From assembly GCF_009688965.1 (NCBI RefSeq), contig NZ_AP021875.1, positions 2,480,001-2,544,000 of the forward strand: 64,000 nt of DNA, in the 5' to 3' direction. Both the position numbers and the translations under genes were made by a program. Shown piece by piece: positions 51,490 to 61,429 of the stretch. Every line of letters begins with the position of its first letter. Position 1 is the stretch's first letter. This stretch comes from Desulfosarcina widdelii (GTDB taxonomy: Bacteria > Desulfobacterota > Desulfobacteria > Desulfobacterales > Desulfosarcinaceae). The notes under the pieces were generated by a model. The model did not search any database and had not been told where the DNA came from. It saw nothing but the letters and a program-made list of their open reading frames with translations.

Positions 51490-53082
51490 ATGCTCATTAC
51501 TGAAATCCTGGCCAGAAACGCCAGAGTGTACGGTCGGGAAACAGCACTCATCGAGAGGGCGCCAGAAATCGGCCGCAGGGTGGAAATCACCTGGGAAGCC
51601 TTTGACCACCAGGCCAACGCCATTGCCCAGGCCCTCATGGCCAGGGGGATTCGCAAAGGGGATCGCGTCGTCCATCTGATGATGAATTGCATTCAATGGC
51701 TGCCGACCTATTTCGGCATCCTGAGAACAGGCGCCTGGGCCGTGCCCTTAAACTTTCGCTTCGTGTCCAAAACCATCGCCAACTGCACCCATACCGCCGA
51801 AGCCAAGGCCTTTATTTTCGGTGAGGAGTTTATTGACCGGGTCGAGAAAATTCGGGATCAAATCAAGAGAAACGTGCAAACGTTCATTTTTACGGGGCCT
51901 GAAAAAATGCGCCCTTCCTGGGCCGAGTCGCTGGAACAACTCATCGCCGAGTATCCGGGCATCGACCCCAATGTGCCCATCGATATTTGTGACGATGCAG
52001 CCCTTTATTTTACCTCCGGCACCACCGGCACCCCCAAGGCCACCCGGCTGACCCACCGAAATCTGGAACACGCCTGCTATGTGGAAAACCGCCACCACAA
52101 CCAGACCCACGCCGACAACTTTTTGTGCATCCCTCCTTTGTATCATACAGGTGCAAAAATGCACTGGTTCGGCAACTTCATCGCTGGCGCCCGAGCCGTA
52201 ATTCTCAAGGGCATCGAACCGCGTTGGATATTGGAAGCCATTTCCGAAGAGCAGGTAACCATCGTCTGGCTGCTGGTACCCTGGGCCCTGGACCTGCTGT
52301 TTGCCATCCAGAGCGGAGACCTGAAAACAAAGGATTACAACCTGGACCAGTGGCGCCTGATGCATATCGGCGCCCAGCCGGTTCCATCGAGCCTGATCAA
52401 GCAGTGGCACAAGGTCTTTCCCGGCCATCAGTACGACACCAATTACGGACTGACGGAGAGCACCGGTCCCGGCTGCGTGCATCTGGGTCTCGAAAACATG
52501 CATAAGGTGGGGGCCATCGGCGTTCCCGGTTTCGACTGGGAAGTTCAAATTGTCGATGACCAAATGAAGCCGGTTCCTCCGGGAAGCCCTGGAGAACTGG
52601 TTGTCAAGGGGCCCGGTGTCATGAAGGAATATTACCGCAACCCCGAAGCCACGGCCGACACCATCGTAGACGGCTGGCTGTTGACCGGGGATGTGGCCCG
52701 CCAGGATGAGGAAGGTTTTATCTGGCTGGTGGACCGCAAAAAGGATGTCATCATTACCGGAGGAGAGAACATCTATCCTGTGGAAATTGAAGATTTTCTC
52801 ATGGGCCATCCGAAAATTATGGATGCGGCCGTGATCGGTTTGCCGAGCCTGCGCCTGGGAGAAATTGCCGCGGCCATCATCAATCCAAAGCCCGGCTGCG
52901 AATTGACCCGAACGGAAGTAGAGGATTTTTGCACCGCACTGCCCCGCTACAAACGTCCCCGCAAGACTATTTTTGGGGATGTTCCGCGAAATCCCACCGG
53001 TAAAATCGAAAAACCGAAGCTTCGCAAACAATACGGCGGCCAGGCGGAGAGTTTTAAACCGGAGAATCGTGAGGAAAAATAA
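51490..53082 (+). CDS. Acyl-CoA synthetase / AMP-binding ligase
   Basis: 530 residues of the ANL superfamily. The P-loop-like ALYFTSGTTGTPKATRLTH is near 172-190, YGLTESTGPG follows, then the hinge TGDVAR, GGENIYPVEIEDFL, and the C-terminal catalytic Lys in NPTGKIEKPKLR (about residue 510). The enzyme should activate a carboxylic acid to acyl-AMP and then acyl-CoA; the subgroup is that of medium/long-chain fatty acid or aromatic-acid ligases, not acetyl-CoA synthetase. Start has GGGAG eight bases upstream. It converges with dnaK. Confidence 0.88.
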   Translation: MLITEILARNARVYGRETALIERAPEIGRRVEITWEAFDHQANAIAQALMARGIRKGDRVVHLMMNCIQWLPTYFGILRTGAWAVPLNFRFVSKTIANCTHTAEAKAFIFGEEFIDRVEKIRDQIKRNVQTFIFTGPEKMRPSWAESLEQLIAEYPGIDPNVPIDICDDAALYFTSGTTGTPKATRLTHRNLEHACYVENRHHNQTHADNFLCIPPLYHTGAKMHWFGNFIAGARAVILKGIEPRWILEAISEEQVTIVWLLVPWALDLLFAIQSGDLKTKDYNLDQWRLMHIGAQPVPSSLIKQWHKVFPGHQYDTNYGLTESTGPGCVHLGLENMHKVGAIGVPGFDWEVQIVDDQMKPVPPGSPGELVVKGPGVMKEYYRNPEATADTIVDGWLLTGDVARQDEEGFIWLVDRKKDVIITGGENIYPVEIEDFLMGHPKIMDAAVIGLPSLRLGEIAAAIINPKPGCELTRTEVEDFCTALPRYKRPRKTIFGDVPRNPTGKIEKPKLRKQYGGQAESFKPENREEK

Positions 53083-53134
53083 AATCGCTCGGGGATGGGG
53101 GAAGGTGAACAACCAATGGGCAGGCTGTCAATCT

Positions 53135-53241
53135 CAGTGTTAAGTGTTAAGTGGTTAAGTTTTAAGCGAGGCTAAAAAATCGATTTTATAGATCGAAAGC
53201 ATTCCTCTGCTTAATCACTTAACACTTAACACTTAACACTG
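53135..53241. repeat. Inverted array of TTAAGTG heptamers between convergent genes
   Basis: CAGTGTTAAGTGTTAAGTGG and onward (53135-53158) is complementary to the array CACTTAACACTTAACACTTA within 53210-53241. The arms consist of tandem TTAAGTG/CACTTAA units, so the stem can slip. It lies between the acyl-CoA synthetase and dnaK stop codons, where a T-run follows at 53242-53247. It may be a bidirectional terminator derived from a dispersed repeat. Confidence 0.6.
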
Positions 53242-53249
53242 TTTTTTAT

Positions 53250-55184
53250 CTATTTCTCTTTATCTTTCACTTCTTCGAAATCGGCATCGACCACGTCATC
53301 GTCAGGATTGGCGGCCCCGGCGCCACTGTCGGCACCGGCTTCGGTCCCCGGACCGGTCGCACCGGCGGCGCCGGCTTCGGAAGCCTGCTTGTACATGGCT
53401 TCTGCCACCTTGTGGGAGGCCTGGGTGAGCGCTTCGCTCAACCGCTTGATCTCCTCGACATCGTCGCTTTCCATGGCCTTTTTGAGATCCGCGGAAGCGC
53501 TTTCGATATTGCCGCGCGTTTCGGCATCCACCTTGTCGCCAAGATCCTTCAGCGATTTTTCAGTGGTATAAATCAAGGTATCGGCGTGGTTGCGTGCCTC
53601 GACCAGTTCCCTTTTCTTCTTATCTTCGTCCGCATGCAGCTCGGCATCCTTGACCAGATTGTCGATCTCCTCTTTGGAAAGCCCGCTGGAGGCGGTAATC
53701 TGAATGGACTGTTCTTTGCCGGTAGCCGTATCTTTGGCGGACACATTGACGATACCGTTGGCGTCAATGTCGAAGGTCACCTCGATCTGGGGGACGCCGC
53801 GGGGAGCCGGCGGAATGCCCACCAGTTCAAAACGGCCCAGGGTCTTGTTGCTGGCGGCCATCTCGCGTTCGCCCTGAAGCACATGGATGGAAACCGCCGG
53901 CTGATTATCCGCCGCCGTAGAAAAAACCTGGCTCTTGCGGGTCGGGATGGTGGTGTTTTTGTCGATCAGGCGGGTCATTACGCCGCCCAGGGTTTCGATA
54001 CCCAGAGAAAGCGGGGTCACATCCAGCAGCAGAACATCCTTTACATCCCCTTTGAGTACACCGCCCTGGATTCCGGCACCCAGCGCAACCACTTCGTCGG
54101 GGTTGACGCCCTTGTGCGGCTCCTTGCCGAAAATCTTTTTGACGCGTTCCTGAACGGCCGGCATGCGGGTCATGCCGCCCACCAGGATCACCTCGTCGAT
54201 ATCGCCACTGGAAAGCCCGGCGTCCTTCACCGCGGTCCGGCAGGGGGCGTCCAACTTGTCCAGCAGGTCGGCGACAAGACCTTCCAGCTTGGCCCGGGTG
54301 ATTTTAACGTTGAGGTGTTTGGGGCCGCTGGCGTCCGCGGTAATAAACGGCAGGTTGACATCGGTTTCCATGGAGGAAGAGAGTTCCATTTTGGCCTTTT
54401 CCGCCGCTTCCTTAAGCCGCTGCAGGGCCATCTTGTCGCTTCTCAGGTCAATGCCCTGATCTTTTTTGAATTCGTCGGCCAGATAGTCGATAAGACGAAG
54501 ATCGAAATCCTCGCCGCCCAGGTGGGTATCGCCGTTGGTGGCCTTGACCTCGAATACCCCTTCGCCGATTTCCAGGATGGAGATGTCGAAAGTTCCGCCG
54601 CCGAGGTCGAAAACGGCGATCTTCTCTTCGCTGCGTTTGTCCAGGCCATAGGCCAGCGAAGCGGCCGTGGGTTCGTTGATGATACGCAAGACATTGAGGC
54701 CGGCAATCTTGCCGGCGTCCTTGGTGGCCTGGCGCTGGCTGTCGTTGAAGTACGCCGGCACGGTGATGACCGCATCGGTAACGGACTCTCCCAGATAGTC
54801 CTCGGCGTATTTTTTGATATGCGCCAGAATGAAAGAGGAGATTTCCGCCGGGCTGTGCAGCTTACCCCGCAAATCGATGCGCACGTCTCCGTTTTCCGCC
54901 TCTTTGATTTTGTAAGGAAGGATTTTAAGGTCTTTCTGGACCTCAGCAGAGCTGAACTTTCTACCGATCAGCCGTTTGACGGCGAATACGGTGTTCTCCG
55001 GGTTGGTAATGGCCTGGCGTTTGGCGATCTGTCCAACCATTCGCTCACCGCTTTCGCTGACGGCCACGATGGATGGGGTGGTCCGTCCGCCTTCGGGATT
55101 GGTGATGACCTTGGCGTCTCCACCTTCCATAATGGCCACACAGGAGTTGGTGGTCCCGAGATCGATTCCGATAATCTTGCCCAT
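53250..55184 (-). CDS. dnaK: Chaperone DnaK (Hsp70)
   Basis: 644 residues with [34 protein letters not shown] and the linker [19 protein letters not shown], and a C-terminal Gly/Ala/Asp tail ending in EEVKDKEK. It is the ATP-driven chaperone of the DnaK-DnaJ-GrpE system. AAGGAGG is just before the ATG. It lies 44 bp after grpE; no dnaJ follows within the window. Confidence 0.98.
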   Translation of the reverse strand: MGKIIGIDLGTTNSCVAIMEGGDAKVITNPEGGRTTPSIVAVSESGERMVGQIAKRQAITNPENTVFAVKRLIGRKFSSAEVQKDLKILPYKIKEAENGDVRIDLRGKLHSPAEISSFILAHIKKYAEDYLGESVTDAVITVPAYFNDSQRQATKDAGKIAGLNVLRIINEPTAASLAYGLDKRSEEKIAVFDLGGGTFDISILEIGEGVFEVKATNGDTHLGGEDFDLRLIDYLADEFKKDQGIDLRSDKMALQRLKEAAEKAKMELSSSMETDVNLPFITADASGPKHLNVKITRAKLEGLVADLLDKLDAPCRTAVKDAGLSSGDIDEVILVGGMTRMPAVQERVKKIFGKEPHKGVNPDEVVALGAGIQGGVLKGDVKDVLLLDVTPLSLGIETLGGVMTRLIDKNTTIPTRKSQVFSTAADNQPAVSIHVLQGEREMAASNKTLGRFELVGIPPAPRGVPQIEVTFDIDANGIVNVSAKDTATGKEQSIQITASSGLSKEEIDNLVKDAELHADEDKKKRELVEARNHADTLIYTTEKSLKDLGDKVDAETRGNIESASADLKKAMESDDVEEIKRLSEALTQASHKVAEAMYKQASEAGAAGATGPGTEAGADSGAGAANPDDDVVDADFEEVKDKEK

Positions 55185-55228
55185 TTGATGTCCTCCTTAC
55201 CTTCGACGGTATTTATAGTGCGATAAAT

Positions 55229-55861
55229 TTATGCTTGGGTATCGACCGCTTTTTCGTTCGGCTGCCCATTTTGACTGTTTTTCGACACAACCACCATGGC
55301 GGGACGCAACAGCCGATCATGCATCAGGTATCCCTTTTGGAACTCCTGAACGACCGTGTTGGACGGATGATCGGACCGCTCCTCCTGGCTCATGGCCTGG
55401 TGAAAGGCCGGATCGAACGGCTCGCCCATCGCCTCGATGGGTTTCACATGATGCTTTTCGAGAATTTTGGTAATCTCGGCCAGCGTCAACGCGACCCCGT
55501 CAACCACGCCCTTGTCATTCTGGTTTTCGGGTGAGGCCGAAGCGATGGCCCGTTCCAGGTTGTCCACCACGTTCAGCAACTGACGGATCAGGTTTTCGGT
55601 GGCATATTTTCTGACGTCTTCCATTTCACGCGAGGTTCGTTTCCTGACATTGTCCAACTCGGCGGCCATCCGGAGCATGCGGTCGTGATGATCATCGGCC
55701 TGCGCCCGGGCCTCGGCCAACTTCTCCTCGAGCTCCTTTAAAGATTTTCCATCATGCTCGGTTTTTTCTGCAGCCTCTTCTTGAACTGCAGCTTCGGGGG
55801 CCTCGCTTTGTGGATTTTTCTCGTTTTCGTCCTCGATCACGATTTTCTTCTTCTGTGCCAT
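55229..55861 (-). CDS. grpE: Nucleotide exchange factor GrpE
   Basis: 210 residues. A Glu/Lys-rich N-terminal tail, the long dimerisation coiled coil (about 35-105, ending NVRKRTSREMEDVRKYATENL), and the C-terminal beta domain with GEPFDPAFHQAM and VVQEFQKGYLMHDRLLRPAMVVVSK. It exchanges ADP on DnaK. No CIRCE element was found upstream, and hrcA is not in the window, so regulation may depend on a sigma factor or the palindrome upstream. Confidence 0.97.
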   Translation of the reverse strand: MAQKKKIVIEDENEKNPQSEAPEAAVQEEAAEKTEHDGKSLKELEEKLAEARAQADDHHDRMLRMAAELDNVRKRTSREMEDVRKYATENLIRQLLNVVDNLERAIASASPENQNDKGVVDGVALTLAEITKILEKHHVKPIEAMGEPFDPAFHQAMSQEERSDHPSNTVVQEFQKGYLMHDRLLRPAMVVVSKNSQNGQPNEKAVDTQA

Positions 55862-55917
55862 CGGCTCCTGTCTCTCCTGATTTCACTGGCTGTAATCCTC
55901 TTTGCGGTCGGTGGGCG

Positions 55918-55966
55918 CCCCATGGCCTGGAACCACTTGAATTTTAAGCTGTTGACTTCCATGGGG
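55918..55966. promoter_or_regulatory. Inverted repeat upstream of grpE
   Basis: CCCCATGG (55918-55925) and CCATGGGG (55959-55966) form an 8-bp inverted repeat, 57 bp before the grpE start. The space between contains an AT-rich centre. It may be a heat-shock operator or part of the leader structure. It does not match CIRCE (TTAGCACTC-type). Confidence 0.3.
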
Positions 55967-56103
55967 ACCCGCAAAGTTGACAGAAAATAAGACCGGATGA
56001 TGGCTTGTCAAGGAATCGGTGGGTGTTGTTCTAAGAATAATAATCGATTGTAAATTTGATGGGTTGAATCGGAAAAAGAGATCAAACGAATGGCGGGTGA
56101 AAT

Positions 56104-56352
56104 GGTTGTGCACCCCCCGTCGAACTGATCCGAAAAATCGAGGCCACCGTGTGACCGGGATCGATCCACGACACAGACCGCATCCCTTATCGCTGCTTCC
56201 TTCCGGACCTGACGAGGTTCGAGACTGTCTGTTGCGCGGCGGCCGGTCAAAGCGACCTGATTTTCTCGGGATTAACCCTAAGGGGGGAATTCGGCCCCGC
56301 ATAAAGCGGATTTCGGGTAAAGGGCACCGCTGGCTCCCCGCCTAGCACAACC
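56104..56352 (-). ncRNA. ffs: Signal recognition particle RNA, large type with Alu domain
   Basis: Minus strand. The S-domain apical loop is unmistakable: GTCAGGTCCGGAAGGAAGCA (near 56190-56210), flanked by stems including GGCCGCCG (56237-56244) with CGGTGGCC (56142-56149). Farther out, GATTTTCTCGG (56259-56269) pairs with CCGAAAAATC (56130-56139) regions. At the 5' end, GTGCTAGGCGGGGAGCCAGC and CGGTGCCC match the Alu-domain signature of large bacterial SRP RNA. The terminal arms GGTTGTGC (56345-56352) and GCACAACC (56104-56111) are perfectly complementary and close the molecule at about 250 nt. Confidence 0.85.
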
Positions 56353-56359
56353 GGGCACC

Positions 56360-56388
56360 CTATAATACGATCCACAGCCACTTTTCAA
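56360..56388 (-). promoter_or_regulatory. Promoter of the SRP RNA
   Basis: On the minus strand TTGAAA (56383-56388) and TTATAG (56360-56365) are 17 bp apart (or TATTAT at 15 bp). The expected start falls at about 56353, directly at the first base of the closing stem of the SRP RNA, which supports the assignment. Confidence 0.5.
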
Positions 56389-56439
56389 GAGTTAAGTGGA
56401 CGCCCCTTTCAACGGCCGGACTCCATAAGCCCTGCGGTA

Positions 56440-56468
56440 TTGACTTACCGACGGGCATGCAATAGATC
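56440..56468 (+). promoter_or_regulatory. Candidate promoter of the DUF3568-tilS unit
   Basis: TTGACT (56440-56445) and TAGATC (56463-56468) with 17 bp spacing lie 30 bp before the ATG of the lipoprotein gene. The region between the SRP RNA promoter and this site shows nothing else. Confidence 0.35.
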
Positions 56469-56498
56469 AAAGAAAACCTTAAACCGGGAGGAAACGAA

Positions 56499-56888
56499 AT
56501 GGTGCGAAACGCTGTTGCGATTATCTTGCTGGCGGCCCTGGTAACGACGGCCGGCTGTGCGGCCTTGATCGTCGGGGCCGGGGCCGGGGCCGGCGTCTAC
56601 ACTTGGGTCAAAGGAGAATTGATTCGTTCGTATGCCAAGAATTTCGATACGACCGAAAAAGCGGTCATCCTGAGCTTGGAGTATCTCAAAATCACCATCG
56701 AAGAGAAAAACCAGACCGGTAGCGAGACGACCATAAAGGCCCGTCAGAGCGAAGGTTCGCCGGTTACGGTAACAATCCGGACCGTCCGCTACGACATGAC
56801 CGAAGTGGCCGTCCGCTGCGGCTATGTCGGCTATTGGGATCGGAAAAATGCCGAACTGATTCATGCCACCATCCTCAACTATATCTGA
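56499..56888 (+). CDS. DUF3568 lipoprotein
   Basis: 129 residues. A lipoprotein signal peptide (hydrophobic residues 5-17, lipobox TAGC with Cys20) is followed by a Gly/Ala-rich stretch, then the DUF3568 domain (VYTWVKGELIRSYAKNFDTTEKAVILSLEYL). Family members are outer- or inner-membrane lipoproteins of unknown function in Desulfobacterota. GGGAGG precedes the ATG. The 3' end overlaps tilS by 26 bp. Confidence 0.85.
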   Translation: MVRNAVAIILLAALVTTAGCAALIVGAGAGAGVYTWVKGELIRSYAKNFDTTEKAVILSLEYLKITIEEKNQTGSETTIKARQSEGSPVTVTIRTVRYDMTEVAVRCGYVGYWDRKNAELIHATILNYI

Positions 56889-58332
56889 TCGCAAATCACT
56901 TGCGGCCACAGTCCGTCGGACACTGGTCGCCCACAACATGCTGGACTCCGGAGATCGGGTGCTGGTGGGGGTTTCCGGGGGTCCGGATTCAATGGCGCTG
57001 CTCCACCTGCTGGTCAAGCCGCCTTTTGCCGACAAAATCGAATTGGGGGTGGCGCATCTCAACCACTGCCTGCGGGGCGAGACGGCCGAAAAAGAGGCGG
57101 ATTTCGTGAGCCGGGAAGCGGCAGCCCTGGGTGTCCCCTGCCATGTCGGCCGGGCCAGGGTTGTCAACGTCAAACGCAAACTGGGCCTTTCCCTGGAAGA
57201 GGCGGGTCACCGGGTGCGCTACGCCTTTTTTAACAAGGTCATGGCCGAGAGGGGATACAACAAGCTGGCCCTGGGCCACCATATGGACGACAATGCCGAG
57301 CAGTTGCTGCTGGCTTTATTGCGCGGCACCGGGCCGCGCGGATTGGCGGGCATCGCTCCGACAAAAGAAAACCGCATTATCCGCCCCTTAATCCACGCCC
57401 GCCGCGCACAAATCGAAGCTTACATAGAAGCTGAAAACATTTCCGGCATGCGCGACGCATCCAACGATGACGCCAGGTTCCTGAGAAATCGGATTCGACA
57501 CGATCTGTTGCCGTTGCTGACATCGGCCTACAATCCACGCATCGGGGAGCACCTCAATCGCTTGGCTGATGTTATGCGAACGGAAGAGTCCTGGATCGGG
57601 GATCTGGTAGCGCAAGAATACCCGAAAACGACAATCGGTCGTAAAAAAGACGAGGTAGTCCTTTCCGTAGACCGCCTGCGGACAATTCATACCGCCCTGA
57701 TGCGCCGCCTGATCCGGGCGGCCATAGAAGAGGTCGCCGGCAATCTGCGCAGGATCGAATTTTCCCACATCCATGCCATCAGCCGGCTGTTGACCGGCAG
57801 CGACGGCAAAGAGTGCCATCTCCCCGGCGGACTTCGCGCCCGGCGGATCGGCGACCGGTTGACGCTTTCTGTCGTTCCCCATCATCGGCGCAGATCCGCG
57901 GCAGCAAAGACAGAAAAGGCCACTTGGATCAAAAAGGTCCTTGACGGGCCACTTCCGGAAAATTTTGAAATCCGGGAAATGGGGATCGGGTTGAGATTCT
58001 CCTTTTGTTCCCGCGGTCATTTGCCGCCATGGACGGCCATAGAACCGAACCGCGCATATCTGGATTTCGACCGCCTTGCCCTTCCGTTGACCGTCCGTCG
58101 ACCGGCGCCCGGTGACCGGTTTTGCCCTTTGGGTGCCGGCGGCCGGCAGAAGTTAAAAAAATTTTTCATCGACCATCGGATCGCCCGTCGGGACCGATCT
58201 ATATCCGCGATACTGGCGGATCGACGGGGCATCGTCTGGCTGATCGGCCAGCGCATCGACGAGCGCGTAAAAGTGACCTCGCGGACGTCGCAAATTCTCA
58301 ACATCGAATTTTTCTTGCTTGACACCCGATGA
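56863..58332 (+). CDS. tilS: tRNA(Ile)-lysidine synthase
   Basis: 489 residues. The PP-loop SGGPDSMALLHLL (near 40-52) and LGHHMDDNAEQLLL (near 138-150) are typical, and the C-terminal domain has RPAPGDRFCPLGAGGRQKLKKFF. It modifies C34 of the AUA-decoding tRNA-Ile to lysidine, an essential function. The ATG at 56863 lies inside the DUF3568 gene, so translation may be coupled. ftsH follows 106 bp downstream, the conserved tilS-ftsH order. Confidence 0.95.
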   Translation: MPPSSTISDRKSLAATVRRTLVAHNMLDSGDRVLVGVSGGPDSMALLHLLVKPPFADKIELGVAHLNHCLRGETAEKEADFVSREAAALGVPCHVGRARVVNVKRKLGLSLEEAGHRVRYAFFNKVMAERGYNKLALGHHMDDNAEQLLLALLRGTGPRGLAGIAPTKENRIIRPLIHARRAQIEAYIEAENISGMRDASNDDARFLRNRIRHDLLPLLTSAYNPRIGEHLNRLADVMRTEESWIGDLVAQEYPKTTIGRKKDEVVLSVDRLRTIHTALMRRLIRAAIEEVAGNLRRIEFSHIHAISRLLTGSDGKECHLPGGLRARRIGDRLTLSVVPHHRRRSAAAKTEKATWIKKVLDGPLPENFEIREMGIGLRFSFCSRGHLPPWTAIEPNRAYLDFDRLALPLTVRRPAPGDRFCPLGAGGRQKLKKFFIDHRIARRDRSISAILADRRGIVWLIGQRIDERVKVTSRTSQILNIEFFLLDTR

Positions 58333-58438
58333 TGGTTAATATGATCCTAATCTGTGCGGGTCCGGGAGGTGGGCCGGTACGAAACCGAATGCAGGAAACT
58401 GTTAGATTCCAAAAAGCGTCGCGAGGAGGAAATCGCTC

Positions 58439-60406
58439 TTGAATCCATTTTATAAGAACCTGGCCCTGTGGCTGGTCATCACCCTGATGATGGTCATGCT
58501 GTACAATTTGTTCAATCAGCAGCAGCTCACCCAGAACGACATCAGCTACTCCGAATTTTTAGCCATGGTGGAAGCCGACCGGGTGTCCGAAGTCACCATT
58601 CAAGGCCAGGAGATTCGCGTTACAGATCTCAATCGCAGCCACTTCAAGATTTACGCCCCCCAGGACCCCGCTTTGATCCAGCGACTGAAAGACAAAGGCG
58701 TAACGATCAATGCCAAACCGCCGGCCGAATCCCCCTGGTACATGTCCGTTCTGGTCTCCTGGTTCCCCATGATTGTCCTCATCGGCGTGTGGATATTTTT
58801 CATGCGCCAGATGCAAAGCGGCGGCGGCAAGGCCATGTCCTTCGGCAAAAGCCGGGCCCGCCTGCTTTCTGATCAGCAGGAGAAGGTGACCTTCGAGGAT
58901 GTGGCCGGCATCGACGAGGCCAAAGAGGAACTGGGAGAAATCGTTGACTTTCTGAGAGACCCCAAAAAATTCACCCGCCTGGGCGGCCGCATTCCCAAGG
59001 GCGTTTTGCTCATGGGGCCTCCGGGCACCGGTAAAACTTTGCTGGCCCGGGCCATTGCCGGCGAGGCCGGCGTTCCTTTTTTCAGTATCAGCGGCTCCGA
59101 CTTCGTGGAAATGTTCGTCGGTGTGGGCGCCTCGCGCGTGCGGGACCTGTTCGTTCAGGGCAAGAAGAACGCCCCCTGCATCATTTTCATCGACGAGATC
59201 GATGCCGTCGGACGCCACCGCGGCGCCGGGCTGGGCGGCGGCCATGACGAGCGTGAACAGACCCTCAATCAGCTTCTCGTGGAAATGGATGGATTCGAAT
59301 CCAACGAAGGCGTCATCCTCATTTCGGCTACCAACCGTCCCGACGTACTGGACCCGGCCCTGTTGCGTCCCGGACGTTTCGACCGCCAGGTCGTGGTGTC
59401 GCTGCCCGACATCAAGGGCCGGGAAAAAATCCTGCGGGTGCACATGAAGCGCACCCCCATCGCTTCGGATGTGGATCCTGTGGTGCTGGCCAAAGGTACG
59501 CCCGGTTTTTCCGGTGCGGACCTGGAAAACCTGGTCAACGAAGCGGCCCTGCTGGCTGCCAAACGCGACAAGGAACGGCTGGACATGATGGATTTCGAGG
59601 ACTCCAAGGACAAGGTCTACATGGGCCTCGAAAGAAAATCCAAGGTAATCAAAGAGGAGGATCGGCTCACCACGGCCTACCACGAGGGTGGACATGCGCT
59701 GGTGGCCCGCTTCATTCCCGGAACCGATGCGGTCAATAAAATCACCATCATTCCCCGCGGCCGGGCCGCCGGCGTTACCTGGTTTCTACCGGAAGAACGG
59801 GATTTCCGTTACAAGGATCAATTGGAAGCCGAACTGGCCATCGCCTTCGGCGGCCGTGTGGCGGAGGAGATCGTTTTCAACCGCATCAGCACCGGCGCCG
59901 CCAACGACATCAAGAAAGCCACGGAACTGGCCCAGCAGATGATCCGCAGTTGGGGCATGAGCGAGGCCCTCGGTCCGCTCTCCTTCGCCAAAGACGAAGA
60001 ACAGGTGTTCCTGGGCCGGGAAATCGCCCAGCATCGCGACTATTCGGAAGAGACGGCCAGAAAAATCGACAGCGAAATCAACAACCTGGTAACACAATCC
60101 TATGAACGGGCCAGGTCCGTACTCACCGAGCACCTGGACGTGCTGCATAAACTGGCCGAACAACTGCTGGAAAAAGAGACCATTCTGGGCGCCGAACTGG
60201 ACGAACTGATCCGCCAGGTGAGGCCGGGGATTCAGCTTCCCGAGAAAGCCGCCGACAGTCAAGAGGCCGGTGACAATGCCGACAGGCAGGAACCGGAAAC
60301 ATCCGGCGAATCCGGTGAAAAGGAAGAAAAGACCGGCAGCCAAACGGATCCGCCGGCCGACGATACTCCCCGTTCAACGGACGAAGAGGAAGCTCCAAAG
60401 TCGTGA
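58439..60406 (+). CDS. ftsH: ATP-dependent zinc metalloprotease FtsH
   Basis: 655 residues. Two TM helices (about 7-23 and 100-122) flank a small periplasmic domain; the AAA module has GPPGTGKT (about 198-205) and [15 protein letters not shown], with SRH arginines at RPGRFDR. The M41 protease has HEGGH (near 415-419; the typical form is HEAGH). A long acidic tail (about 595-655) is rich in Glu, Asp and Ser. The TTG start is chosen because GAGGAGG lies about nine bases upstream and no ATG precedes the TM helix. Confidence 0.97.
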   Translation: MNPFYKNLALWLVITLMMVMLYNLFNQQQLTQNDISYSEFLAMVEADRVSEVTIQGQEIRVTDLNRSHFKIYAPQDPALIQRLKDKGVTINAKPPAESPWYMSVLVSWFPMIVLIGVWIFFMRQMQSGGGKAMSFGKSRARLLSDQQEKVTFEDVAGIDEAKEELGEIVDFLRDPKKFTRLGGRIPKGVLLMGPPGTGKTLLARAIAGEAGVPFFSISGSDFVEMFVGVGASRVRDLFVQGKKNAPCIIFIDEIDAVGRHRGAGLGGGHDEREQTLNQLLVEMDGFESNEGVILISATNRPDVLDPALLRPGRFDRQVVVSLPDIKGREKILRVHMKRTPIASDVDPVVLAKGTPGFSGADLENLVNEAALLAAKRDKERLDMMDFEDSKDKVYMGLERKSKVIKEEDRLTTAYHEGGHALVARFIPGTDAVNKITIIPRGRAAGVTWFLPEERDFRYKDQLEAELAIAFGGRVAEEIVFNRISTGAANDIKKATELAQQMIRSWGMSEALGPLSFAKDEEQVFLGREIAQHRDYSEETARKIDSEINNLVTQSYERARSVLTEHLDVLHKLAEQLLEKETILGAELDELIRQVRPGIQLPEKAADSQEAGDNADRQEPETSGESGEKEEKTGSQTDPPADDTPRSTDEEEAPKS

Positions 60407-60462
60407 CCGCCCCGTCACGGGCTCCCCGGTTTCCGGATAAACTCAGCACAAAATCGGCATGA

Positions 60463-60496
60463 AAAACCTCCCCAAAACTTGTATTGGGGAGGTTTT
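60463..60496 (+). terminator. Terminator-like hairpin between ftsH and folP
   Basis: AAAACCTCCCCAA (60463-60475) and TTGGGGAGGTTTT (60484-60496) form a 13-bp stem with an eight-base loop. T4 follows, giving a weak to moderate rho-independent terminator. folP begins 49 bp beyond, so it may only reduce read-through. Confidence 0.75.
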
Positions 60497-60545
60497 CGTT
60501 GCAACCTAGCCGAAGCCAAACGCCGAAAGAACAAGGAGATATCCG

Positions 60546-61424
60546 TTGCGCGCATCCACACAGACGACCAGGCTCACCTGCGGCCCGCATACCCTTGAAT
60601 TGGGCACCAAAACTCGGATCATGGGCATCGTCAATGTGACCCCCGACTCCTTTTCCGACGGAGGGCATTTCTTCTCACCGGACCGTGCCGTGGCCCAGGG
60701 TCTGCAACTGGTGGACGAAGGAGCCGATATCCTCGACATCGGGGGAGAATCCACCCGCCCGTTTTCGGATCCGGTGAGCGAATCGGAAGAACTGAAGCGC
60801 GTGGTTCCGGTGATCGAACAACTGGCCGAACGGGTGGCCGTTCCGATTTCCATCGACACCACCAAGGCCGCGGTAGCCCGCCAGGCCGTCGCCGCCGGAG
60901 CGACCATCATTAACGACATCAGCGCCCTGTGGTCAGACCCGCAGATGGCCGCAACCGCCGCCGAATGTCGGGTTCCCCTGGTACTCATGCACATGAAAGG
61001 CACCCCTAAAACCATGCAGGTCGAACCGGTTTACGAGGACCTGATCGCCGAAATCAAAGCGTTTCTGTCCAAGGCCATGGCGCAGGCGCTGGCCGCCGGC
61101 GTGGATCGTTCCGCCATTATTCTCGACCCGGGCATCGGATTCGGCAAAACCGTTGACCATAATCTCCAGATCATTCGAGACCTTGACAGCTTTCGCGAAT
61201 TGGAAGCCCCCCTGTTGGTCGGTGCCTCCCGAAAAGCGTTTATTCGCCATCTGCTCAAGGAAAAGGAACAAGAGGAGCCGGAACCGCTGTCCACAGAAGT
61301 GGCCCGGGGCACCCAGGCTGTGGTGGCAGCCTCCGCCATATTCGGCGCGCACATTGTCCGGGTGCATGATGTCGCCCGTACCCGTAACACCCTAACCCTC
61401 ATCGATGCGATTCGGTCTGCATAA
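60546..61424 (+). CDS. folP: Dihydropteroate synthase
   Basis: 292 residues. IMGIVNVTPDSFSDGG and ILDIGGESTRPFSDPVSE are the conserved DHPS loops; PISIDTTKAAVARQAVAAGA and the C-terminal LVGASRKAFIRHL and RVHDVA complete the TIM barrel. It condenses p-aminobenzoate with dihydropterin pyrophosphate. TTG is the start; AAGGAG lies at the right distance. It follows ftsH and is five bases before the YbbR gene. Confidence 0.95.
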   Translation: MRASTQTTRLTCGPHTLELGTKTRIMGIVNVTPDSFSDGGHFFSPDRAVAQGLQLVDEGADILDIGGESTRPFSDPVSESEELKRVVPVIEQLAERVAVPISIDTTKAAVARQAVAAGATIINDISALWSDPQMAATAAECRVPLVLMHMKGTPKTMQVEPVYEDLIAEIKAFLSKAMAQALAAGVDRSAIILDPGIGFGKTVDHNLQIIRDLDSFRELEAPLLVGASRKAFIRHLLKEKEQEEPEPLSTEVARGTQAVVAASAIFGAHIVRVHDVARTRNTLTLIDAIRSA

Positions 61425-61429
61425 TCCCA

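Noticed and set aside
53135..53241. Possible CRISPR-like repeats
   Set aside because: The repeated unit is only seven bases with no spacers, and the arms are inverted; no cas genes are present.
53412..55226. 604-codon plus-strand frame opposite dnaK
   Set aside because: Antisense of an unambiguous dnaK gene; no ribosome binding site and no recognisable domain. Long antisense frames over dnaK are a known codon-bias artefact.
55862..56103. CIRCE element for grpE-dnaK
   Set aside because: No TTAGCACTC-N9-GAGTGCTAA-like sequence is present upstream of grpE.
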